This document shows, one piece after another, positions 1 to 7,839 of a stretch of DNA of 30,288 nucleotides. The notes beneath the pieces were generated by a model. It saw nothing but the letters and a program-made list of their open reading frames with translations. It made no database searches and was not told the DNA's origin. This DNA comes from Mastigamoeba balamuthi (lineage: Eukaryota; Evosea; Mastigamoebida; Mastigamoebidae), in NCBI GenBank assembly GCA_902651635.1, contig CACRSC010001202.1:72239-102526 (forward strand), given 5' to 3'. Both the position numbers and the translations under genes were made by a program. The first letter of the stretch is position 1. Every line of letters starts with the position of its first letter.

Positions 1-108
1 CCCCCCCCCCCCCCCCCCCTCCATTGATCGCAAACTTGCCTGAGGGTGCTGTGCTGACTGTACGCTGCGTGGGTTCCATTCCCGCTGGGGGCAAACTTCC
101 TACCGCAG
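1..108 (+). other. Poly-C contig edge and 3' end of a carrier-gene intron
   Basis: The window opens with 19 C residues, which looks like a contig end or collapsed homopolymer. The rest, up to the AG at 107-108, reads as the 3' end of an intron. The second carrier copy on the minus strand has an intron at the same codon and phase, ending just before the matching residues (LQRDCEDG here, RQQRSDHRN there). The upstream exons of this gene lie outside the window. Confidence 0.6.
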
Positions 109-883
109 GCTGCAGAGGGACTGCGAGGACGGCGTGGCGCTCAACCAGGTGGCCACAGACACCCCCGACGCCGACGACGAGAGCGGGACGAGCGGGTCGC
201 CCGTGCCCGCCCAGGAGGTGGCCGTGTGCGAGCAGCAGAAGCCCTACTACGCCTCGGCCGTCGCAGAGAAGACCGCCCTGTTCTTCGGCACCATCGACGC
301 CAAGATCAACCGGGTCTCGCCGCTGCTCTCGTCCTTCGTGGCGACCGTCTTCCACCCGGCCACCATGTCCACCATCATCGGCACCGTATGGGTGCTCTTC
401 GGCATCCCGTGGCCCACCTTCTTCAGCAAAGTGCGCCCCTCCCTCCCCAGTGTCCGCCTTCCTCCCCTGGCGCCCTGCTGACGGACGCCCGCGCAGGTCC
501 TGAACCCCGTCGGGAGCTGCTACACGGCGCTGGCGCTGCTGAGCACGGGCAACAGCCTCACGGACATGTCGTGGGTGACCAAGGACAACATGACCCAGAG
601 CTCCCTCTACGCCCTCTACAGGCACATCGTCGGGCCCCTCGGCATGCTGGCCTTCACGTACCTCTTCGACTGCCCGCGGATCGACGTGGAGATCGGGGTG
701 CTGATCGCGATGATGCCCGTGGCGCTGTGCGTGTACTCGCTGTGCGCGGAGATCAAGATGAGCCCCAACATCACGCTGGCCTGCGTGCTGCTGGGCCTCG
801 TCATCCTCGTGCCCATGGTCCTCCTCGACAAGTGGATGTTCGTGCCGTCGGTGGTCCTGCCCTCTTCCTCGTCGTCGCTGTAG
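109..883 (+). CDS. Membrane-transport / auxin-efflux-carrier family protein, 3' part
   Basis: This is the C-terminal half of a multi-pass carrier of the membrane transport protein family (auxin efflux carrier, PF03547 type), which exports small organic acids or related solutes. Visible exons are 109-430 (entering in phase 2) and 497-883, joined across a 66-bp intron (donor GTGCGC, acceptor GCGCAG), stop TAG 881-883. The first exon carries the variable hydrophilic loop (Asp/Ser/Glu-rich, then EQQKPYYASAVAEKTALFFG) and the first helix of the C-terminal bundle. The second carries the remaining helices (LNPVGSCYTALALLSTGNSL, then MPVALCVYSLCAEIKMSPN). It aligns almost without gaps to the complete minus-strand copy at 5509-7079, so family and frame are secure. 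Its N-terminal helices are missing because the window starts inside the gene. Its substrate is unknown. It is followed on the same strand by aminotransferase A. Confidence 0.82.
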
Positions 884-1755
884 ACGAGCCGTATGCGAAC
901 TATGATGAGCGTATTGTCTTATCGAGACACCCAAGTCATCAGCCCACACCACCCTCGCTGTTGGCACATTCCTCTGTGGCTGGAGCGCGTTCGGAGGGCT
1001 TTTCGCGCCGCTCGATTTCCCCTGACATCGTGGACAGAGTGGCTTCAGGATGGCAAGGACCTTGTGGTAGAGGGCAGCAGGGGGGAGGGAGGGGAGGGAG
1101 GAGCAGCAGCACACCAACACGGGGGAGCAAAAGCCCTCGCTTAAAACAAGGGGGGAGGGGGGTGTTTGCATCGCCGAGGGTACAAACCATCGTGCTCGTT
1201 TGGGCTGTATGCACCATTAGTGAATCGACCCCAGGCGACGCAAGAAACGAGGTGTTTCTCTTAACACCTTTGACGTTGGTGACTAAAAAAGAGAAACAAA
1301 CGTGAATGGGCATCCAACCGAGGTAGTGCCGTGTCTGCTGTACGCCACTGGGGCCGGCTGGCCTCGACAGAGGCACCCAAGGGCAATTTTTCACTTCAAC
1401 GGTCCGCCGGTGCATTTCCCTTCAAAGTGGGCCGCCACCCACGTCCACAGTGGGGCCACCGCCACTTTACGAGAGCGAAGCAGAGAATGCAGCCGAGACC
1501 CCTGGGCTGGAAAGATCTCTCTCGCTGCAGTGCGCAGCGCCAGCGAGGCTCTGAGCGCCTCTCAGAGTGGCCTGCGGCCTTTCGAGGACATTTCCCAGGG
1601 CGCCCACGAAGCCCGGAAATGAAAAGGAAAGCCGTTGAGCATGCACGTGACTCGGGGGCGGAGCGGCTACGTCTGGCGTGTTCTCTGAGCTTCCATCGAG
1701 CCAACGGCTTGGCGCGCCTGATCCCGCCAGACATCAACAAACAGCACGCAAGCAA
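884..1755. other. Intergenic: carrier 3' side and aminotransferase A promoter
   Basis: No gene is recognisable here. A G-rich purine tract (about 1074-1110) and a second G-run (1151-1161) could form quadruplexes on the plus strand. A TGACGTTGG site lies at 1271. From about 1380 the sequence becomes promoter-like and shares blocks with the region upstream of aminotransferase B: GGCAATTTTTCAC at 1382, a GGGCGCCCA block near 1600, and TGTTCTCTGAGCTTCCA at 1679 followed by CCAACGGCTT. The leader just before the ATG contains CAACAAACA. Confidence 0.6.
1679..1710 (+). promoter_or_regulatory. Promoter block shared by aminotransferases A and B
   Basis: TGTTCTCTGAGCTTCCA followed by CCAACGGCTT lies 77 bp before the ATG. 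A near-identical block (TGTTCTCGGAGCTTCCA, then CCAACGGCTT) lies 100 bp before the ATG of gene B at 3744-3777. The surrounding intergenic sequence is otherwise diverged, so this block is either a retained regulatory element or a duplication remnant. Confidence 0.5.
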
Positions 1756-2922
1756 ATGTGGGCGAAGCTCAACCCCCCGCTCGTGAGGAACGAGAAGCGT
1801 TCCTACGCCGTCGTCGAGGTCTCCAACTCCAACAGCGACGCAGCAGCCACAGCCCCCGAGCCGCTGATCAACTGCGGCGAGGGGTCGTCGCCGTACGGGA
1901 CGTCCGAGGCGGTGCTGGCGAGGCTGCCGGCCGACGTGCCCAGCCAGTGGCTCGTGCAGTACCCGCACCACACGGGCCTCGTCGACGCCATCTTGGCCTG
2001 GTGGCGGCCGCTCGTCGAGCTCCACCCCGACAACGTGCTCATCGTGGCCGGGTCCGCGGAGGTGCTGACGCTGGTGACGACGCTCTTCCGCAAGCCCGGG
2101 GCCCGTGCGCTGGGCTACACGCCCCAGTTCCCCGATTTCGAGAACAACGCCGAGTACATGGGCATCGACTACAGGTCTGTCCCGCTGCGCCCAGAGGCCA
2201 AGCTGGCGTTCAGCGCAGACGACCTGGTGGCGGCCATCACGGAGGAGGACAGCGTCGTGTACGTCGACAACCCCAACAACCCCACGGGGCAGGTCATCCC
2301 CCTCGCCGACATCGGACGCGTCGTCGAGGCCGCCAGCGACAGGGGCGTCTGCGTGCTCGTCGACGAGGCCTACGGCGAGTACATGGACGAGAGCAACTCG
2401 GCTACACAGCTGCTGGGCGAGTACGATAACCTCATCGTCGCGAGGACCTTCTCCAAGGGCTGGGGTCTCGCGGGCGTCCGCGCCGGCTACGCTCTCGCCT
2501 GCCCGCGCGTAATCTCACTCATCGCCAAGCTCATAAACCCTTACTTCGTCTCCGAGATGGGCCGCCGCATCATCGACTACGCCCTCACCGCCGACCCCAT
2601 GTTCCCCTCGCGCTGCCGCGCCGTCGTCCGCTCCCACAAGCCCCGCGTCGCCGCCCTCTGCCGCTCCCACCTCAGCGTCGCCGCCACCGCCGACACCACC
2701 CCCATCATGCTCCTCACCCACGACGACCCCGCCTGCGACCTCGCCGCCATGTTCGCGGCCCTGGGCGTCGAGGTCGTCTCGGCCGCCTCCTTCAGGGGCC
2801 TCGGCCCCAACAGCGCCCGCCTCAGGCTCCCCGAGCCCGGCTGCCTCGACGCCGTCCTCCAGGCCGTCGAGATGATCGACGCGGGCTGCAAGGGCACAAA
2901 GAGCAGGGCAGAGGGCTCCTAG
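1756..2922 (+). CDS. HisC-like PLP-dependent aminotransferase A
   Basis: This is an intronless 388-aa fold-type I, class I/II aminotransferase resembling histidinol-phosphate aminotransferase and its relatives. It should use PLP to transfer an amino group from an amino acid to a 2-oxo acid, probably in the cytosol, as no targeting signal is obvious. Visible motifs: VAGSAEVL (about 97-104, cofactor phosphate site), NPNNPTG (172-178), VDEAY (Asp203 and Tyr206 for the pyridine ring) and TFSKGWGLAGVRAGY with Schiff-base Lys234. Near the C-terminus SARLRLPE supplies the probable carboxylate-binding Arg. The usual HisC start motif NENP is absent; NCGEGSSPYGTSE stands there, so the substrate need not be histidinol phosphate. 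The ATG at 1756 is the first in frame and gives the MWxKLNPPL start shared with its paralogues. It shares promoter blocks with gene B and near-identical coding tracts with genes B and C. Confidence 0.88.
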   Translation: MWAKLNPPLVRNEKRSYAVVEVSNSNSDAAATAPEPLINCGEGSSPYGTSEAVLARLPADVPSQWLVQYPHHTGLVDAILAWWRPLVELHPDNVLIVAGSAEVLTLVTTLFRKPGARALGYTPQFPDFENNAEYMGIDYRSVPLRPEAKLAFSADDLVAAITEEDSVVYVDNPNNPTGQVIPLADIGRVVEAASDRGVCVLVDEAYGEYMDESNSATQLLGEYDNLIVARTFSKGWGLAGVRAGYALACPRVISLIAKLINPYFVSEMGRRIIDYALTADPMFPSRCRAVVRSHKPRVAALCRSHLSVAATADTTPIMLLTHDDPACDLAAMFAALGVEVVSAASFRGLGPNSARLRLPEPGCLDAVLQAVEMIDAGCKGTKSRAEGS

Positions 2923-3843
2923 GAGATGTGCTCAGGAGCGCTGAGCTGCCGGTGTGAGTGAGCGCCAGCGTGTGTGTGCACTGTCTCGCAGCAGAGAGGA
3001 CTGTTAACAAATGTAAAGAGAATTGCTTGTGTTCGAAACTCTACCTGCAGTCAACCATTGTATGAGTCGGGTCTCGGTCAAAGGCCGGGTGGGGTCCGAG
3101 CCTGCGGGATGGCCGGGCGATGGCAGATATTCTCAGCCACTGTGTGTGGGCCTGCGAGTGGTCTCCATTGTCCCCCTTCCCTTTCATCCTCGCTGGTGTG
3201 GGGAGTCAGGAACTGCGCTCGGGGAAACGCCCGACACGCCACAAAGGTGCACACTGGCAGGTGACGTGTCGAGTGCAATTCTCAGTGTATGTTCGCAGCT
3301 TGCGGTTTCCGCACTCGTACCGCATCATTCCCGCGAGCCAATCGCAGGCTGCGAGGCCCCGAACAGAGAGGAGGACGACTGCGCGTGTCGCGTGCGCGGC
3401 AGAGGGCTCTGGCACCTCTGGACAAAATGAGAATCGGCAATTTTTCACCCGTAACCGTCTTCGCGGACCCCCGAAGACCCGTTTGCGACAATCGAAGGCC
3501 CTCTGCTTCCCGGACGCAAGCCTCGGCCGCATTTACTGGCCCAGAGCGGGGAGAACCGGCCTGGGTGCTCGCAGGCCCGCCCGGTGACGGCGTGTGCGGT
3601 CCGAGGACGAGGTTCTGTGGGGATCACAGGTCGGGAGGCGGTTCTGAAGCCGCAGCTCGAATCCCGGGCGCCCAGAAGGCCAGAAGAAGAACCAGATAAC
3701 CGTTGTGCTGACGCAATGTCCCCCCGAGTAACGGACTTCTGGATGTTCTCGGAGCTTCCACCCTGTGCCAACGGCTTCGCTCTGTTGAGACAGCCAAGCC
3801 ACTCATTAGTTAGTTCACTCGCACAACAAACATCCCCTAGAAG
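2923..3843. other. Intergenic: aminotransferase B promoter region
   Basis: This 921-bp stretch between two tandem aminotransferase genes shows no convincing gene. It contains GGCAATTTTTCAC at 3436, a GGGCGCCCA block near 3667, TGTTCTCGGAGCTTCCA at 3744 and a CAACAAACA leader near 3823. All four have counterparts in the same order upstream of gene A. A TGACGT site lies near 3261. Confidence 0.55.
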
Positions 3844-5265
3844 ATGTGGAGCTCCAAGCTCAACCCCCTCCTCGTGGCGAGCCAAGCCAAGCAGTCGCCC
3901 GCCATCTCCAAGGCCTCCAAGGCCTCCAGCTCCAACGGCGCCAGCGGGCCCAACTCCAACACCGCTCCTTCACGGCCAATGATCGACTGCGGCAAGGGGT
4001 CGTCGCCGTTCAAGACGTCCGAGGCGCTGCTGGCCAGGTTGCCAGCAGACGTGCCGTACCAGTGGCTCGTGCAGTACCCGCACCACACGGGCCTCGTCGA
4101 CGCCATCGTGGCCTGGTGGGCGCCCGTCGTCAAGCTCCGCTCCAGCAACGTGCTCGTCACCGCGGGGACAATGGAGGTGCTGACTCTGGTGGCCATGCTC
4201 TTCCGCGTCAGCAACGTGCTCGTTGCCGCGGGCACGGCCGAGGTGCTGTCCCTGGCGACGATGCTGTTCCGCAAGCCCGGAGGAAAGGCACTGGGATACT
4301 CGCCCCAGTTCCCCGAGTTCGAGCATAACACGCGCTTCATGGGCATCGACTACAGGACCGTGCCGCTGCGCCCCGAGGCCAAGATGGCGTTCAGCGCCGA
4401 CGACCTGATCGCGGCCATCACGGAGGAGGACAGCGTCGTGTACGTCGACAACCCCAACAACCCCACGGGGCAGGTCATCCCCCTCGCCGACATCGGACGC
4501 ATCGTCGAGGCCGCCCGCGCCAAGGGCGTCTGCGTGCTCGTCGACGAGGCCTACGGCGAGTACATGGACGAGAGCAACTCGGCGGCACAGCTCGTCCCGA
4601 AGTTCGGCAACCTCATCGTGGCGAGGACCTTCTCGAAGGGCTGGGGCCTCGCGGGCGTCCGCGCCGGCTACGCTCTCGCCTGCCCGCGCATCATCTCCAT
4701 GATCGCAACGCTCACCAACCCCTTCCACGTCTGCGAGGTGGGCCGCCGCCTCATCGAGTTCGTCCTGACGGCGGACCCCACGTTCCCCTCGCTCTGCCGC
4801 GCCGTCGTCCGCTCGAACAAGCCTCGCATCACGGCCCTCTGCCGCTCCCACCTCAGCGTCGCCGCCACCGCCGACACCACCCCCATCATGCTCCTCACCC
4901 ACGACGACCCCGCCTGCGACCTCGCCGCCATGTTCGCGGCCCTGGGCGTCGAGGTCGTCTCGGCCGCCTCCTTCAGGGGCCTCGGCCCCAACAGCGTCCG
5001 CCTCAGGCTCCCCGAGGCAGCGCGCCTCGACGCCGTCCTCGACGCTGTCCAGCTGATCGACGAGGGCATCAAGGGGAACGCCGTGAAGGAGATCGACGAG
5101 GCCTGCGAGTGCATTGCTGTGAAGGAGGCCGGTAAGGGCTGCATCGCGATGAAGGAAGTCGAGGGCTTCAAGGGCGTGACCGTGGAGGAGTTCGACGAGG
5201 TCTACGAGGGCATCGATGTCAAGGAGATCGACGAGGGCGATGAGAGCAAGGCGGAGGGGGCCTAG
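3844..5265 (+). CDS. HisC-like aminotransferase B with internal duplication and charged tail
   Basis: This intronless 473-aa paralogue of genes A and C belongs to the same fold-type I aminotransferase family. It retains NPNNPTG, VDEAYGEYMDE, RTFSKGWGLAGVRAGY (Schiff-base Lys about 265) and the C-terminal RLRLPE motif, so the catalytic set looks intact. Two features are odd. First, a 22-residue segment, SNVLVxAGTxEVLxLxxMLFR, occurs twice in tandem (4144-4209 and 4210-4275). This segment holds the loop and helix that bind the PLP phosphate. Second, after the normal end of the fold (about 5070) there is an extra tail of about 60 residues of imperfect, strongly charged repeats such as AVKEIDEACE, AVKEAGKGC, AMKEVEGF and DVKEIDEGDE. 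The extra copy and tail may alter activity or partner binding. The frame is open throughout, so it does not look like a simple pseudogene. The ATG is followed by WSSKLNPLL, matching the paralogues. Confidence 0.87.
   Translation: MWSSKLNPLLVASQAKQSPAISKASKASSSNGASGPNSNTAPSRPMIDCGKGSSPFKTSEALLARLPADVPYQWLVQYPHHTGLVDAIVAWWAPVVKLRSSNVLVTAGTMEVLTLVAMLFRVSNVLVAAGTAEVLSLATMLFRKPGGKALGYSPQFPEFEHNTRFMGIDYRTVPLRPEAKMAFSADDLIAAITEEDSVVYVDNPNNPTGQVIPLADIGRIVEAARAKGVCVLVDEAYGEYMDESNSAAQLVPKFGNLIVARTFSKGWGLAGVRAGYALACPRIISMIATLTNPFHVCEVGRRLIEFVLTADPTFPSLCRAVVRSNKPRITALCRSHLSVAATADTTPIMLLTHDDPACDLAAMFAALGVEVVSAASFRGLGPNSVRLRLPEAARLDAVLDAVQLIDEGIKGNAVKEIDEACECIAVKEAGKGCIAMKEVEGFKGVTVEEFDEVYEGIDVKEIDEGDESKAEGA
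4144..4275 (+). repeat. In-frame tandem duplication of 66 bp (two copies)
   Basis: Copy 1 spans 4144-4209 and copy 2 spans 4210-4275. Both start AGC AAC GTG CTC and end TTC CGC plus one codon. I count about 13 differences in 63 compared bases, so the event is not very recent. Both copies stay open and conserve the AGTxEVL motif. Copy 1 resembles gene C (TAGTMEVLTLVAMLFR), while copy 2 carries the FRKPGG exit, consistent with unequal exchange between paralogues. Confidence 0.9.
5077..5262 (+). repeat. Charged repeat tail of aminotransferase B
   Basis: About 62 codons encode degenerate units rich in V-K-E, I-D-E and E-G, ending in SKAEGA. Gene A has only a short Lys/Arg tail and gene C a different one, so this extension is private to gene B. 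It may have grown by slippage of short coding repeats. Confidence 0.7.
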
Positions 5266-5508
5266 GGTTGGGATCCCTCTGCCTGTTTCAGTGTATCTCG
5301 TTCGCGCAAAGTGGGCGGTTGCATTGAACGCACATCACCATCGCGTTGCACTGCAGCAGTGAATGCAGTGCGGCGTCTGTAAAGATGAAAAATGTCTGTG
5401 TTGCACTCCGTTTGTTCTGTTCATACGGTCTAGTTCTGCTGCCTTCCATCACCCCTTCCGACGGGTGGGCAATACAATACCGCCCAAGTCCTCTGCGACA
5501 GAGCCTCG
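5266..5508. other. Convergent 3' intergenic region
   Basis: This short spacer lies between the ends of aminotransferase B (+) and carrier 2 (-). It is less GC-rich than its surroundings. I see no gene in it. It should hold the two polyadenylation regions. Confidence 0.5.
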
Positions 5509-7079
5509 CTAAGTGGAGGAAGAGGTCGCGTTGCTGCCCGAGGACATGAACATGAACTGGTCGAGGAGGACCATTGGCACGAGGATGACGAGGCCCAGCA
5601 GCACGCAGGCCAGCGTGATGTTGGGGCTCATCTTGATCTCCGCGCACAGCGAGTACACCACGAGGGCCACGGGCATCATCGCGATCAGCACCCCGATCTC
5701 CACGTCGGTCCGCGGGCAGTCGAAGAGGTACGCGAACGCCAGCATGCCGAGGGGCCCGACGATGTGCCTGTAGAGGGCGTAGAGGGAGCTCTGGGTCATG
5801 TTGTCCTTGGTCACCCACGACATGTCCGTGAGACTGTTGCCCGTGCTCAGCAGCGCCAGCGCCGTGTAGCACGTCCCGATGGGGTTCATCACCTGCCCGA
5901 GCCCGTGAGACGCACTCGGTGCCGACGGCTCATGCAGCCGCGTGCAACGGTGGCGCGTCGATGCAACGACAGCCACCGGGAGCCGTTGCATGTGCGCGCG
6001 CGGACTAGGGGGGAGGGGGGCGTGAGCCCGGGGCGCACCTTGCTGAGGAAGCTGGGCCACGGGATGCCCGCGAGAACCCAGACGGTGCCGATGATGGTGG
6101 ACATGGTGGCCGGGTGGAAGACGGTCGCCACGAAGGACGAGAGCAGCGGCGAGACCCGGTTGATGCGCGCGTCGATGGCGCCGAAGAACAGGGCGGTCTT
6201 CTCGGCGACGGCCGAGGCGTAGTAGGGCTTCTGCTGCTGCTCGCACTCGATCGCTGCCTCTGCGATCGCGGTCTTGCCGTTCTCCTCGTCCGGGGAGTTG
6301 TCGGTGGACACCTTGTTCAGCTGCACGCCGACCATGTCATCGTTGTCGTTGCGGTGGTCGCTCCTCTGTTGCCTACGAGGTCGCGGGAGCGAAGAAATGA
6401 TGAGCGAGGCTGGAGTTGAACCCGCGACCTCCGAGGAGGGCCACTGGACGCACTCGGCCTGCTCGACGCGCTGGACGAGGGCCATCATCATGAGGGCGAT
6501 GGGGAACTGGACCCAGCTCTCGCCGATGACGGTGGCCACGACGACGAGCCTCCCGCGGGCGCCGTACATCTCCTCGCACACGAGCAGCGCCACGCCCGTG
6601 TTGGTCCAGCTCGCGATCATCCACATCAGGCACCCCACCCGCAGCGCCGCTGCCTTGCGCCGCCGCACCGCGTAGATGCCCGCCGCCACGCCCATCGACA
6701 GCGCGAGGACGCCCACCAGGAACGCGCAGAAGGACAGCAGGAACCGCCACGGTATCTCGTCCAGCTGCACGGCCCAGCGACGGGCCCTCTGTCAGCAACG
6801 GGGCAGTGGCGGGCAGAGGAGGCCCAGAGGCAAGGGAGGCTGTGCTGTCTCCCCTCCGTCCAGTGAGCGGGAGTGGTGGGATGGGTGGCTCGCCGTGGAG
6901 GAGGCCATCTCCTGGAGGATGAGGGCGGGGATGACGATGTTGTTGAGGAAGGCGCTGAAGTGGGCCTGGTCGAGGTTGAACCGCGACAGCGTCGTCGCGA
7001 GGGCCCCGATGCCGATGATGGCCACCGGCTGCATCGCCACCCCCACCAGCCACGCGACGTCCACAGACCCTCCTCCCAT
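5509..7079 (-). CDS. Membrane-transport / auxin-efflux-carrier family protein, complete
   Basis: This is a complete four-exon gene of 407 aa. Exons on the minus strand are 7079-6894, 6764-6445, 6372-6039 and 5892-5509. Phases agree at every junction. Intron 1 appears to be GC-AG (donor GCGAGC). The protein has the two-bundle layout of PIN/PIN-like carriers. The N-terminal helices include LNNIVIPALILQE and then IPWRFLLSFCAFLVG, and run to about residue 160. A hydrophilic loop (about 168-225) carries DDMVGVQLNKVSTDNSPDEEN and CEQQQKPYYAS. The C-terminal helices run from about 240 to the end. Members of this family export auxin or other small carboxylated solutes across plasma or ER membranes; the substrate here cannot be read from sequence. 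It is a close paralogue of the truncated gene at 109-883. It is transcribed divergently from aminotransferase C across a 760-bp shared upstream region. Confidence 0.87.
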
Positions 7080-7839
7080 CGCAGCTCTGCTCCGGTGCCA
7101 GCGAACGCGCTTCGATGGTGTGCCTCACGTGCCCCCCCACGTGTACTTCGCTCACGCCGACTTAGAAAATGGCTAAGATCCACGCATATGCACGCGGAAG
7201 GCGTTGGCGTTTGCGTCGTCGGTGCTCGCCCTTTGTTCCTCCGCTTTCCCCGAAATTTCGGCATACGAACCCGGTGCCGACGTGGGGGGAGTGGGGTGAA
7301 CGATGTGGGGGGCATTCCTCCGGATGGCACTGGCACGCACGGCCCCTCGGGGTCGTGGGCAGGCAGTTGCTCGTGGGGGGCCCTCGAACGCGAACCTCAG
7401 GATAAAAAGGCGCGAGGGATTGCCAATGAGGAGAGACAGAGTCCCCAGCAAGCGGGTCGCCCTTGCGATTGTTTGTTTTGCCCGGCCCCCGTAAAGCGAT
7501 TTCCCGGCAATTTCCCCAGAACGAGGCGCCGGTGGTGTGCTGCTGGCCCCCCCGGGTGGCCACGCCGAGCTGGCGGGAACCGCTATGCACGAGTGGAGGG
7601 CTCGAGGGGTGGGTGTCCCTTGAGCAACGTTGGCACCCCTGCCGTGGGGGAGGAAGATTCGGAAAACCGTTTCAACATCGGTGACCAACCGCACAAATAT
7701 ATCACAGAGGTGGTGACGCAACCGTTCTCAATCCTGCCATTCTATAACTTCTCACTCAACAACCACATCCCCCCATACACACTTGACCTCTTCAGGCTGT
7801 CCGTTGTCCACCCCAACACACCCATCACACCAGCAAACC
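7080..7839. other. Divergent promoter region of carrier 2 and aminotransferase C
   Basis: This 760-bp region separates the two start codons and holds no convincing gene. It contains two CACGTG boxes near the carrier side, GGCAATTTCC at 7506 (similar to the element upstream of genes A and B), an AT-rich ATATATC stretch near 7698 and CTATAACTTC near 7745 on the aminotransferase side. The CA-rich leader of gene C includes CAACAACCACA. Confidence 0.55.
7126..7143. promoter_or_regulatory. Paired CACGTG (E-box/G-box) sites
   Basis: Two perfect CACGTG palindromes at 7126-7131 and 7138-7143 are spaced 12 bp centre to centre and lie 47-64 bp upstream of the carrier 2 start codon. CACGTG is the core site of bHLH and bZIP factors. 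The binding factor here is unknown. Confidence 0.5.

Noticed and set aside
60-108. tRNA T-arm-like sequence (GTGGG-TTCCATT-CCCGC) at the window start
   Set aside because: A 5-bp stem forms, but the loop has C instead of the usual purine, and no D-arm, anticodon arm or acceptor stem could be found. It lies in an intron end.
6373-6444. Possible tRNA on the minus strand within the carrier intron (GGGTTCAACTCC)
   Set aside because: The T-stem does not pair beyond two bases, and no other arms exist.
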